A stretch of 64,000 bases of DNA from Spisula solida (lineage: Eukaryota; Mollusca; Bivalvia; Venerida; Mactridae): NCBI GenBank assembly GCA_947247005.1, contig OX365962.1, positions 3,755,201-3,819,200 of the forward strand, written 5' to 3'. The notes beneath the pieces are model-generated. The model searched no databases. It saw only the letters and a list, made by a program, of their open reading frames with translations, and was not told the origin of the DNA. Both the position numbers and the translations under genes were made by a program. Below, one piece after another: positions 63,101-63,533 of this stretch; position 1 is the stretch's first letter; each line of letters begins with the position of its first letter.

Positions 63101-63533
63101 CATTCATCAGTCATGTTTTCCCTCAAATTGTCTCACTTTTCTCAATTTGTTCACATTTATATTTAAGGTGGAACAAATTCTATTTCATTTCTTTGTTTAA
63201 ATAGAACAATGTCTTTAAACACCATGTACCACTGTACATAAATTGTTACATACAGGTTTCAAGTAGAGTTGGTTAGATAAGATTAACCGGAAATAAAGTC
63301 AGTAATACTGGTCAGTAAAATATGTGGCCGCATAAACTATTTGACTTGTTCAGACCTGGTTTTTATACATGTATTTCATGATGTTCTAATTCAGACCCCA
63401 GCACATTGAAACCAGCAGTAGAGACTGTAACATCTGCATTGACACTAGCTGAGATTATTGGTATATCTGTGGGATGTGTCATCTTCGTCATCATCTTCGT
63501 CATCGTGTTTGTCTGCTGTATGAACTACAAGCG
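2284..63533 (+). CDS. Giant multi-EGF transmembrane receptor (MEGF10/SREC/Draper-like), 21 exons, partial at both ends
   Basis: This joins the 21 exons listed separately. All junctions are GT-AG and all phases agree, giving about 10,873 coding bases. The product is an extracellular chain of about 100 EGF-like repeats of the form C-x2-G-x-[YFW]-G-x2-C-x3-C, grouped in 13 modules that mostly close with a two-cysteine motif followed by [RP]-[TDS]-A. One transmembrane helix follows. Known proteins with this repeat type (MEGF10/11, SREC, Draper, CED-1) are single-pass receptors for apoptotic cells, modified lipoproteins or microbial ligands, but have far fewer repeats, so a cell-surface recognition role is only inferred. 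No signal peptide, EMI domain, start codon or stop codon lies in the window. It could instead be a mollusc-specific adhesion protein. Confidence 0.85.
3214..3384. mobile_element. Short inverted-repeat element, TACAGTAyAAC family
   Basis: It starts TACAGTATAACCTCTCCAGA and ends AGAAGTTGTACTGTA, which are imperfect inverted repeats. Internal sequence repeats the motif GTAGAGCAACAACCTCTGTA. It has no coding capacity, so it is a MITE-like element. Fragments of the family occur at 15068-15180 and 18398-18880. Confidence 0.65.
3600..3895. repeat. Dispersed repeat, uninterrupted copy
   Basis: This 300-base stretch is collinear with 50790-50922 plus 51648-51830. Shared blocks include GCCATTAGCAC, TTTCAAACATTG, CAAATAACTTTTATTTTGTG and GGATTTCCGG. 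The second copy is interrupted by a 0.7-kb element. Confidence 0.75.
4522..4925. mobile_element. TTAA-type non-autonomous element, decayed copy
   Basis: It is collinear with 28217-28599, sharing CAAAAAGCAATAACTT, ATAACGACTTGCAA and TTGTCTTCCATAC. Its left end reads TCAAAGTCCCATTA and its right end CAGGCTTTAA, decayed forms of the TTAAAGCCCCATTA terminus of the other copy. No coding sequence is seen. Confidence 0.65.
5843..6700 (+). CDS. Exon 2: EGF module 2, eight EGF-like repeats
   Basis: The acceptor is CTTCTGTAG and the donor CCG/GTAATG. The exon is 858 bases (286 codons), phase 1-1. Eight EGF-like repeats run from CPDGQYGSFC to CNTGQFGSQC, closed by CSKAEPGYLCRTAG. Repeat 4 has one extra residue (TFGGDTC). 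The frame is open leftward into intron 1 as far as an ATG at 5788, but that stretch has no EGF character and the acceptor is good, so I place the start at 5843. It is the closest relative of exon 1. Long antisense open frames across it follow from the repeated TGT/TGC codons and are not genes. Confidence 0.92.
6934..7049 (-). mobile_element. tRNA-derived SINE, internally deleted copy
   Basis: Read on the minus strand it has a tRNA-like A box (TAGCTCAATGG) followed by the same body and tail as the copy at 56583-56735 (TTTCAGCAGAAAGCTGACT, GCTATGCTCGGCA). The B box and about 35 neighbouring bases are missing, so it should lack the normal RNA polymerase III internal promoter. No clear target duplication was found. 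Confidence 0.8.
7458..7472. repeat. Target-site duplication of the LINE (left copy)
   Basis: AAGTCATTTAATTTC occurs here and again, identically, at 10546-10560 on the other side of the LINE. Confidence 0.85.
7739..8300 (-). pseudogene. C-terminal part of the LINE ORF2, after the frameshift
   Basis: A 151-codon frame (8194-7739), with its continuation up to about 8300, carries a C-x2-C-x7-H-x4-C cysteine-histidine motif (CDFCNRQPDSIYHMFWEC), typical of the C-terminus of L1-type ORF2 proteins. It is in a different frame from the upstream reverse transcriptase frame and follows it directly. Confidence 0.75.
8262..10545 (-). pseudogene. Reverse transcriptase of the LINE (ORF2-type, endonuclease missing, frameshifted)
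   Basis: The open frame begins at 10562, but its first residues come from the target duplication. In that numbering, fingers and palm motifs include PISLLNVDYK near residue 213, FSDFQKAFDSL near 278, GVRQGCPLSP near 336 and the catalytic FADD at 380-383 (about 9414-9425). The spacing and wording of the motifs fit the L1/Tx1 branch. The frame is lost near 8300 and continues in another frame below 8300, so a single-base indel has broken it. Roles: copying element RNA into DNA at a nicked target. No endonuclease is present, so autonomy is unlikely. Confidence 0.88.
10546..10560. repeat. Target-site duplication of the LINE (right copy)
   Basis: Identical 15-base copy of 7458-7472. Confidence 0.85.
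11767..12006. repeat. 24-base tandem array, ten copies, next to the exon 3 acceptor
   Basis: The unit is GTCATTTTCTTATTG followed by TCCCTCAAT, very pyrimidine-rich on the plus strand. The array ends 34 bases before exon 3. Because 24 is a multiple of 3, the plus frame remains open through the array and into exon 3, encoding a hydrophobic eight-residue repeat. Confidence 0.9.
12041..12877 (+). CDS. Exon 3: EGF module 3, eight EGF-like repeats
   Basis: The acceptor is GACAACAG and the donor CCA/GTAAGT, a perfect consensus. The exon is 837 bases (279 codons), phase 1-1. It encodes eight EGF-like repeats from CDDGNYGLYC to CMSAWCGDMC, closed by CSKIDPSPLCRTA. The last repeat has a cysteine where the aromatic residue of the turn normally sits (W-C-G), giving an odd cysteine number. 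Repeat 5 is shorter than its counterparts in exons 1 and 2. The open frame continues upstream into the 24-base array to an ATG at 11851; I chose the splice acceptor, since the EGF fold starts there. Confidence 0.92.
12878..14312. other. Intron 3 (1.4 kb)
   Basis: AT-rich. Three partial copies of a GCTGTGTTAACTGTAAATTT unit occur at 13489-13535. Nothing else could be recognised. Confidence 0.7.
14313..14966 (+). CDS. Exon 4: EGF module 4, six EGF-like repeats (shortest single-exon module)
   Basis: The acceptor is TTATTTCAG and the donor GCAG/GTGAAC. The exon is 654 bases (218 codons), phase 1-1. Six EGF-like repeats run from CTTGYHGLHC to CIPRFYGDHC, closed by CYKENPNYLCPDAG. Compared with the eight-repeat modules it lacks the equivalents of repeats near positions 6-7, so one or two repeats were lost within the exon without changing frame. 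The final A+CG codon across intron 3 makes a threonine, unlike the usual small residue. Confidence 0.9.
14967..16613. other. Intron 4 (1.6 kb)
   Basis: A fragment of the TACAGTAyAAC inverted-repeat family lies at 15068-15180. The stretch 15240-15310 contains a near-palindrome around GGACGGGTACCCGTCC. The remainder shows nothing recognisable. Confidence 0.65.
16614..17375 (+). CDS. Exon 5: EGF module 5, seven EGF-like repeats
   Basis: The acceptor is GATATTTCAG and the donor GCCG/GTATGC. The exon is 762 bases (254 codons), phase 1-1. Seven EGF-like repeats run from CEVGKYGQEC to CIAGYYGEQC, closed by the longest linker of the set (C-x13-C, ...RPNYYCRDAG). It lacks the counterpart of the second repeat found in the other modules (the short C-x2-C form) but keeps repeats equivalent to 1, 3, 4 and onward. 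An antisense frame of 261 codons over this exon is a shadow. Confidence 0.92.
17997..18112. mobile_element. Fragment of the TATAGTGCACCC inverted-repeat family
   Basis: It begins TATAGTGCACCCATGATAAT and shares GATTAATCA and ATGTGCACGA with the left part of the element at 48625-49695. The right end is not recognised. Confidence 0.5.
18398..18757. repeat. 36-base tandem array, ten copies
   Basis: The unit begins CAGCCCTCCGTAGATCAACA and ends CTCTAAAACAAG; copies carry either CCG or CTG at one position. The repeated GTAGATCAACAACCTCT core resembles the inner motif of the element at 3214-3384, and related sequence follows to about 18880, so the array probably grew inside a copy of that element. 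A minus-strand open frame over it is only a consequence of the 36-base period. Confidence 0.92.
19684..19945. repeat. Three tandem copies of a CCAAT-type inverted repeat
   Basis: Each copy of about 84 bases contains GATTGGTTGTTCT and, further on, GACCAATGAGAAGGCTGTAT and AGACTGGTCTAAAGTCCT. The first two motifs can pair. Single relatives lie at 18984-19110, 21925-22010, 22795-22985, 35570-35690 and 40800-40925. The third copy ends about 40 bases before exon 6. Confidence 0.75.
19988..20740 (+). CDS. Exon 6: EGF module 6, seven EGF-like repeats
   Basis: The acceptor is GTTTCACAG and the donor GCCG/GTAAGT. The exon is 753 bases (251 codons), phase 1-1. Seven EGF-like repeats run from CSLGLYGQEC to CINGAYGDKC, closed by CNKLTELQTPLCRTAG. 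The first in-frame ATG is at 20329, but the reading frame is open from the acceptor and encodes four further complete or partial EGF repeats before it, so the exon is longer than a start-codon search would give. The closing motif ELQTPLC links it with exons 7 and 8. Confidence 0.92.
21042..21579. repeat. 39-base tandem array, about 14 copies
   Basis: The unit begins AGGAATGACTATTGACATAC and ends GATAGTTCA. Copies alternate irregularly between TTGACATA and TAGACATA. Both strands stay open in one frame because the unit length is a multiple of three and it lacks stops; no coding role is implied. Confidence 0.92.
22275..22636. repeat. 48/51-base tandem array, about seven copies
   Basis: The unit contains GGATTCCATGGCAACCAACT and GAGTCATTCAGCACTCTAG. 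Copies differ by the presence of AACC after GAGTC. The last copies are degenerate. Confidence 0.85.
23525..23694. repeat. 18-base tandem array next to the exon 7 acceptor
   Basis: The unit is TATGATGTACATGTATTA, about nine copies, with a GTACATGAATT variant. It ends about 22 bases before the splice acceptor of exon 7. Confidence 0.88.
23717..24475 (+). CDS. Exon 7: EGF module 7, seven EGF-like repeats
   Basis: The acceptor is TATTTACAG and the donor GCAA/GTATGT. The exon is 759 bases (253 codons), phase 1-1. Seven EGF-like repeats run from CPSGTHGVFC to CVTQYYGFDC, closed by CRKAPELQSPLCRSA. Repeat 6 carries the insert CYRDLGC, shared in position with the SDNLGC insert of exon 8, which marks these two exons as close relatives. 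Repeat 3 (YYNLAC) has lost one glycine of the turn. The split codon across intron 7 gives arginine. Confidence 0.92.
24476..26465. other. Intron 7 (2.0 kb)
   Basis: A diffuse series of GGTTTTACTTCTTT-like phrases occupies 24540-24850. A Tc1-like transposase relic lies at 25691-25927. Nothing else is recognised. Confidence 0.7.
25691..25927 (+). pseudogene. Tc1/mariner-type transposase, C-terminal relic
   Basis: One frame reads SPDLNPIEYVCDEF, the conserved block around the last acidic residue of the DDE triad (the E at 25736-25738), and ends with RCQAINRADCGHTRY and a TGA at 25925, the usual C-terminus of Tc1-family transposases. Two in-frame stops interrupt it (TAA at 25781, TAG at 25796), yet the frame is otherwise kept. 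The N-terminal DNA-binding part and first two catalytic residues are not found upstream. It is a dead fragment of a cut-and-paste element. Confidence 0.85.
26466..27248 (+). CDS. Exon 8: EGF module 8, seven EGF-like repeats
   Basis: The acceptor is GGATTTCAG and the donor GCAG/GTATAG. The exon is 783 bases (261 codons), phase 1-1. Seven EGF-like repeats run from CRPNSDGFYLYGLDC (an unusually long first loop) to CMNGYYGFNC, closed by CLKPLQEQTPLCRSAG. Repeat 6 carries an SDNLGC insert matching that of exon 7. The second repeat (FWEIDC) lacks the glycine of the turn. The first in-frame ATG lies well inside the exon and is not a translation start. Confidence 0.92.
27271..27700. repeat. 83-base tandem repeat, two clean and several decayed copies
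   Basis: Copies start at 27271, 27354 and 27437, containing GTCATGGTATTTGGGATCAC and CATAACGGTGAACAGGGACT. More diverged copies follow from 27531 and about 27620. The first copy starts 22 bases after the exon 8 donor. Confidence 0.8.
28217..28599. mobile_element. TTAA-type non-autonomous inverted-repeat element
   Basis: It starts TTAAAGCCCCATTA and ends TAATGGGGCTTTAA, a 14-base perfect inverted repeat whose outer four bases could be a TTAA target duplication as made by piggyBac-type transposases. There is no coding sequence. A diverged relative lies at 4522-4925. The piggyBac link is inference from the ends only. Confidence 0.75.
29605..30357 (+). CDS. Exon 9: EGF module 9, seven EGF-like repeats
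   Basis: The acceptor is AATTGTAG and the donor GCAG/GTATAA. The exon is 753 bases (251 codons), phase 1-1. Seven EGF-like repeats run from CPIGYHGLFC to CVNNKFGDAC, closed by CLEPKTIQCRDAG, the shortest closing loop among the single-exon modules. Repeat 6 has an extra VI insertion before its fourth cysteine. The open frame extends left to about 29586 but without EGF character. Confidence 0.92.
30717..31250. mobile_element. Mariner-like non-autonomous element
   Basis: The left end reads CAGTGCCCACCAAAAATAAG and the right end, read inward, CTGCCCACTAAAAATAAG, each flanked by TA. This CAGT-type terminus with a TA flank is typical of Tc1/mariner derivatives. The interior has no transposase frame. 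Confidence 0.75.
32069..32430. mobile_element. TACTGTAAAATC-type inverted-repeat element, intact copy
   Basis: It starts TACTGTAGAATCATTAATAT and ends AATTAAATGATTTTACAGTA. In reverse orientation it aligns along its length with the element split by the LINE at 7451-10890, which confirms that element's boundaries. No coding sequence. Confidence 0.8.
32809..33495. repeat. 16-base tandem array, about 43 copies
   Basis: The unit is GATGTTGGGATACTAA with a frequent GATGTTGGGATACTGA variant and TTTT or ATAT variants at the start. Variant types are interspersed, and some stretches of several units recur. Confidence 0.95.
33897..34649 (+). CDS. Exon 10: EGF module 10, seven EGF-like repeats
   Basis: The acceptor is ATATTTTCAG and the donor GCAG/GTACGA. 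The exon is 753 bases (251 codons), phase 1-1, the same size as exons 6 and 9. Seven EGF-like repeats run from CPVPYYGVKC to CMTGTWGTMC, closed by CQLPNPSPLCRTAG. The first in-frame ATG is at 34016, 119 bases inside the exon; the preceding part encodes the first repeat and start of the second. This is the last module held in one exon until the end of the array. Confidence 0.92.
34650..36124. other. Intron 10 (1.5 kb)
   Basis: Repeated TTTCATACAAATTTT phrases occupy 34668-34830. A CCAAT-type inverted repeat lies at 35570-35690. No gene is seen. Confidence 0.7.
36125..36637 (+). CDS. Exon 11: first part of EGF module 11, five EGF-like repeats
   Basis: The acceptor is TATTTCAG and the donor CTAG/GTAAAA. 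The exon is 513 bases (171 codons), phase 1-1. Five EGF-like repeats run from CQPFNTWGQFC to CRAGYYTPQC, then the exon ends just after the first cysteine of repeat 6 (CSL). It therefore cuts an EGF domain, unlike exons 1-10. A 20-base satellite starts three bases after the exon end. Confidence 0.9.
36638..38187. other. Intron 11 (1.5 kb)
   Basis: The first third is the 20-base array at 36641-37150. The rest (37151-38187) is AT-rich with no recognised element. Confidence 0.75.
36641..37150. repeat. 20-base tandem array, about 25 copies, starting at the exon 11 donor
   Basis: The unit is AAACCACACCCCATCATTAT. The first unit begins at intron position +4, so the donor lies at the array edge. Occasional copies have extra A or C bases and one has an added CCCC block. 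Confidence 0.95.
38188..38273 (+). CDS. Exon 12: EGF repeat 6 of module 11
   Basis: The exon is 86 bases, from the acceptor ACATTATAG to the donor CAGCAG/GTAAAG, entering in phase 1 and leaving in phase 0. It encodes the body of one EGF-like repeat (GWYGQKCDGQC...DNCQQ), completing the cysteine started in exon 11. It is too short for an open-frame search. The donor region is triplicated just downstream (38261-38420). Confidence 0.85.
38261..38420. repeat. Three tandem copies of the exon 12 end and its splice donor
   Basis: Each copy has a TGTCRRCAG/GTAAA core followed by CTTAAA- or CCTAAAAT-like sequence and a TTTCTTTCCCTTTCAC tract. Donor-like GT dinucleotides lie at 38274, 38323 and 38379. 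Only the first keeps the reading frame and phase with exon 13: the second adds 49 bases and the third adds an in-frame stop. Confidence 0.8.
38274..38811. other. Intron 12 (0.5 kb)
   Basis: Apart from the triplicated donor region it contains plain AT-rich sequence and a decent acceptor (TATGTTTTTCAG). Confidence 0.75.
38812..38990 (+). CDS. Exon 13: EGF repeats 7 and part of 8 of module 11
   Basis: The exon is 179 bases, enters in phase 0 (GGT TGT) and leaves in phase 2 (AAC AG/GTAAGA). It encodes CTDGYWGSRC and CTGSLFFGPTC repeats, the latter with an unusual LFFG turn. The junction to exon 14 restores an arginine codon and the reading CNRTGFC, matching the CDRxTGxC pattern elsewhere. Confidence 0.87.
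38991..39635. other. Intron 13 (0.6 kb)
   Basis: Half of it is a fold-back element (39264-39585) with a 5-base target duplication. The rest shows nothing. Confidence 0.8.
39264..39585. mobile_element. Fold-back inverted-repeat element with 5-base target duplication
   Basis: The termini begin CAGTGTAGCAATACCACGTG on both strands and remain paired, with a few mismatches, for about 64 bases (to ATTGGAACA). AACTA flanks both sides (39259-39263 and 39586-39590). A second, inner palindrome around ACCCTGTGAAAC and GTTTCACAGGGT occurs at 39355-39395. No transposase frame is present. The family is unknown. Confidence 0.85.
39636..39705 (+). CDS. Exon 14: end of repeat 8 and start of repeat 9 of module 11
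   Basis: The exon is 70 bases, from GTGTTGTAG to GATGCT/GTAAGT, phase 2 to phase 0. It encodes TGFCEVGCKVGWYGEQCKFQ and the residues CDA. The acceptor and a near-perfect donor, plus conserved cysteine spacing on both sides, support it despite its size. Confidence 0.85.
39719..40181. repeat. 27-base tandem array, about 17 copies
   Basis: The unit contains GTGACCACCCTTTGTTGGCA followed by ATCCAGA. The first few copies, next to the exon 14 donor, are diverged; later ones are nearly identical. Open frames occur in four of the six frames because the length is divisible by three. Confidence 0.93.
40198..40650. mobile_element. GACCTAAATATAC-type inverted-repeat element, copy A
   Basis: The left end reads GACATAAATATACACAGATT and the right end CAATCTTTGTATATTTAGGTC, an imperfect inverted repeat of about 22 bases. 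The interior is collinear with copy B (62543-63049), including AATGACCAATATCTCATTTT and TTTGAATGAGGCAAAT. Copy A lacks a block of about 40 bases found in B. There is no coding sequence. Confidence 0.8.
40962..41292. repeat. 32-base tandem array, about ten copies
   Basis: The unit begins TTTTCAGACTGGTCTATGAA and ends AATGCTAA or AAAGCTAA. The AGACTGGTCT core is shared with the ends of the CCAAT-type inverted repeats, from which it may have grown. Each unit contains a TTTTCAG that resembles a splice acceptor. It ends 60 bases before exon 15. Confidence 0.88.
41353..41605 (+). CDS. Exon 15: end of module 11 fused to start of module 12
   Basis: The exon is 253 bases, from GATTTCAG to GAAG/GTGAGT, phase 0 to phase 1. 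It completes repeat 9 (RCTDGSCNRLTGLCNAC), carries the module-closing motif DDRCPTAE, and runs straight into the next module (CPSGRRGTSC, CPNGYYGNLC). Every other module boundary in the gene has a phase 1 intron here, so one appears to have been lost. It ends inside EGF repeat 2 of module 12. Confidence 0.88.
42002..43534. mobile_element. AGCTCACC-type dispersed element, copy 1
   Basis: It starts TTTTTAGCTCACCTGTCAC and ends with GACAGGTGAGCGACC and GGCCCTTTGGGCCCTCTTGT, so the ends carry an inverted AGCTCACCTGTC. The interior is about nine tandem copies of a 146-base unit containing CTAGAGGTCACAATTTTGG, TTTATGAAACTTGGTCACAA and ATATTGGGTCATCCGGGGTC. No enduring reading frame is seen. The class of element is unknown. 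Confidence 0.8.
44087..45531. repeat. 48-base tandem array containing about 30 copies of a 3' splice site
   Basis: The unit runs GATGTGAGCACTATATACTT, AATGTT(T/A)AAA, then a CTGTATATTACAG end. Each junction reads TTACAG/GATGTGAG, the same as the real exon 16 start (TTACAG/GCACAGGATGTGAG). A few units carry the GCACAG insert too (near 44220, 44990, 45385). The last unit runs straight into exon 16. The long open frames over the array are artefacts of its period. Confidence 0.95.
45532..46239 (+). CDS. Exon 16: remainder of EGF module 12, about seven EGF-like repeats
   Basis: The acceptor is TGTTACAG at the end of the 48-base array; the donor is CAAG/GTAACA. The exon is 708 bases (236 codons), phase 1-1. 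It completes the repeat begun in exon 15 (CKEG/TGCEQDSGVC) and adds six more, to CELGYYGPRC, closed by CKLVPVGPNCRVQ. Choosing the acceptor six bases downstream (CACAG) would keep the frame and delete two residues, so both are possible. Repeat 4 has a long insert (AATQGISSEQLIF). Confidence 0.9.
46405..46663. repeat. 51-base tandem array, five copies
   Basis: The unit contains GGGTAATTCCAGGTTATTTC, TGGTTTGACCCAGTG and TTAGGATAATGTGACT. The sequence just after the last copy is related to 56270-56330 (GGATAATGTGACTGGGTAGT). Confidence 0.88.
46976..47206. repeat. 17/18-base AT-rich tandem array
   Basis: The unit is ATTATCACATAGAAATA with AGGAAAA and AGAAAAA variants; about 13 copies. Confidence 0.85.
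47928..47998. repeat. 37-base duplication
   Basis: Two copies of a segment containing TGTCCTGAAGAACACTTTGT and TACACCTAGGTCTTAT, side by side. Confidence 0.85.
48068..48385. repeat. 17-base tandem array, about 19 copies, before exon 17
   Basis: The unit is GAGGTGGTCTTATTATT, with GAGATGG and GAGGTGTTATTATTATT variants. It ends about 55 bases before the exon 17 acceptor. Confidence 0.92.
48441..48569 (+). CDS. Exon 17: start of EGF module 13
   Basis: The exon is 129 bases (43 codons), phase 1-1, from TGTGTTTTAG to TATG/GTAACG. It encodes one EGF-like repeat (CNPGFYGPTC...CENG) and the start of the next (CRDNNNYYG), with an NNN run in the turn. Being symmetric it could be skipped without a frameshift, but that would leave an unpaired half repeat. 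Confidence 0.87.
48625..49695. mobile_element. TATAGTGCACCC inverted-repeat element, interrupted by another
   Basis: The left end is TATAGTGCACCCAGGATAAT and the right end, ATTATCCTTGGGACGCACTATA, reads inward as TATAGTGCGTCCCAAGGATA. Between them sits the element at 48789-49669; without it the outer element is about 190 bases. A partial relative starts at 17997. Confidence 0.78.
48789..49669. mobile_element. Tc1/mariner-like non-autonomous element nested in the one above
   Basis: Both ends read inward as TACAGTTGAAACTCGTT, then (G/A)TGTCGACAT, one mismatch in 27. Starting with TA and CAGT they fit a Tc1/mariner-like or pogo-like element with a TA target. The interior is about 0.8 kb and keeps scattered TGTCGACA motifs near the left end. 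No intact transposase is visible; a 93-codon open frame at the left has no recognised motif. Confidence 0.8.
49854..50615. mobile_element. TACTGTAAAATC-type element expanded by an internal satellite
   Basis: The left end is CACTGTAAAATCACATTTT and the right end AATGATTTTACAGTA. The interior is mainly the 14-base array. The flanking parts keep family features such as GGTCGTAAATTCGTGG and AACGAAATC. Confidence 0.65.
49936..50490. repeat. 14-base tandem array, about 38 copies
   Basis: The unit is GGAGTATATAACAT. Some units are followed by an extra GGAGT and a few read ATAGGAGT. Long minus-strand frames in three phases are artefacts. Confidence 0.95.
50790..51830. repeat. Dispersed repeat, interrupted copy
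   Basis: The two flanks, 50790-50922 and 51648-51830, are together collinear with 3600-3895. They are separated by an AGCTCACC-type element. Confidence 0.72.
50922..51647. mobile_element. AGCTCACC-type dispersed element, copy 2 (short, diverged)
   Basis: It starts TTTTAGCTCACCTGAAAAAAG and ends GGGCCCTCTTGT after ATGTGAGCAACCTAGGG. The interior has about four diverged versions of the repeated unit (ATGAAACTTGGTCAGAATG). It sits inside the dispersed repeat at 50790-51830. Confidence 0.75.
51857..51992 (+). CDS. Exon 18: EGF repeats 2 and 3 (part) of module 13
   Basis: The exon is 136 bases, from TATTGTAG to TTTGC/GTAAGT, phase 1 to phase 2. It completes repeat 2 (AYCTEVCQC...GTCN) and carries most of repeat 3 (CKPGRYGTLC...EGCFA). 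The repeat-2 spacing is atypical (CQCDKDGTLEC), nearer to a laminin-type form. The splice sites are strong. Confidence 0.86.
51993..53811. other. Intron 18 (1.8 kb)
   Basis: A palindromic patch (52109-52192) pairs CACCCTGTGAAACCT with GGTTCCACAGGGTG; similar motifs sit inside the fold-back element of intron 13. An AGGGCCCCG-ended element follows at 52254-53117. The rest is unremarkable. Confidence 0.72.
52254..53117. mobile_element. AGGGCCCCG-ended dispersed element
   Basis: It begins AGGGCCCCGCAAAAAAATGT and ends CCACGGGGCCCT, a short inverted repeat. The left part has the CTGTCCGTCCGTCC motif that also marks the AGCTCACC-type elements. No reading frame of note. Confidence 0.6.
53812..53942 (+). 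CDS. Exon 19: EGF repeats 3 (end) and 4 of module 13
   Basis: The exon is 131 bases, from CATTTTCAG to CAAG/GTACAC, phase 2 to phase 1. It encodes LDCERDGKCTSG, then CNVGQYGVFCDQTCKNC and GPSTGTCLQ. The junctions with exons 18 and 20 keep cysteine spacing (GCFA/LDC and CLQ/GCKEG). Confidence 0.87.
54184..55730. mobile_element. AGCTCACC-type dispersed element, copy 3
   Basis: It starts TTTTTAGCTCACCTGTCAC and ends GACAGGTGAGAGACC followed by GGGCCCTTTGGGCC. The interior has about nine or ten units of about 146 bases, as in copy 1, with some 125-base variants lacking the CATCCGGGGTC part. A non-family insert lies near 54270-54390 (TGGGGTTTTACAAAAGAAA). Confidence 0.8.
56583..56735 (+). mobile_element. 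tRNA-derived SINE, full-length copy
   Basis: A box TAGCTCAATGG (56593-56603) and B box GGTTCAAATCC (56636-56646) match RNA polymerase III promoter consensus. A tRNA-like cloverleaf can be drawn with a good T arm, a flawed acceptor stem and a C in place of the T before the anticodon. The tail (TTTCAGCAGAAAGCTGACT, GCTATGCTCGGCA, then A-rich) is shared with 6934-7049, so it is a SINE rather than a functional tRNA gene. Confidence 0.85.
56782..57528 (+). CDS. Exon 20: last seven EGF-like repeats of module 13
   Basis: The acceptor is CTTCTATAAG and the donor CTAG/GTAGGG. The exon is 747 bases (249 codons), phase 1-1. Seven EGF-like repeats run from CKEGWYGPQC to CLPGRYGDRC, closed by CQLSPKGPRCLEL. 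Module 13 thus has about 11 repeats, the longest in the gene. The exon has the size of the single-exon modules 6, 9 and 10. It is the last extracellular EGF exon before the membrane exon. Confidence 0.92.
57693..58162. repeat. GGTAAGCTCA-rich compound array
   Basis: Units of about 41 bases contain GCACTGGTTAGCTTAGGTAA and GCTCAGGTTAGCTCATGTA; within a unit a shorter AGGTAAGCTC motif repeats. Many positions read AG/GTAAGC, resembling a 5' splice site consensus. Confidence 0.88.
58640..61332. repeat. 39-base satellite-like array, about 69 copies
   Basis: The unit contains GTTTCTCCCTGGTGTCAGTC followed by TCATGGGTTACCAGTAAC. Variants (AGTATCTG, CCCGTAACCTT, TTCCATGGG, a shortened GGGTACC unit) recur in the same order, showing higher-order duplication of about 155 bases or more (compare 59702, 59857 and 60518). 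Long open frames in several phases result from the 39-base period. Confidence 0.95.
61387..62158. repeat. 31-base tandem array, about 24 copies
   Basis: The unit is TATCATTGGCTGATTTCTGT followed by CACATGACCTA. The first copies are diverged. Each unit carries ATTGGCT, an inverted CCAAT-like motif. Confidence 0.93.
62543..63049. mobile_element. GACCTAAATATAC-type inverted-repeat element, copy B
   Basis: The left end is CAAAGACCTAAATATACTCA and the right end CAATCTTTGTATATTTAGGT, inverted with a few mismatches. It is collinear with copy A (40198-40650) and about 50 bases longer. No coding sequence. Confidence 0.8.
63395..63533 (+). CDS. Exon 21: juxtamembrane and transmembrane segment
   Basis: The exon is 139 bases, from CTAATTCAG to AAGCG/GTATGT, phase 1 to phase 2. 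It encodes a short non-EGF stalk (PSTLKPAVETVTSALTLAE), then a strongly hydrophobic stretch of about 22 residues (IIGISVGCVIFVIIFV onward), then CCMNYKR, whose basic residues fit a stop-transfer and predict the N-terminus outside. Two cysteines at the inner face could be acylated. The phase 2 exit calls for at least one more exon with the cytoplasmic tail, outside the window. Confidence 0.88.

Larger units (their letters stand above)
57529..63394. other. Intron 20 (5.9 kb), mostly satellite
   Basis: Contents: a GGTAAGCTCA-rich array (57693-58162), a dispersed repeat relative (58380-58590), a 39-base array of 2.7 kb (58640-61332), a 31-base array (61387-62158) and MITE copy B (62543-63049). 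No gene is seen. Confidence 0.85.
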
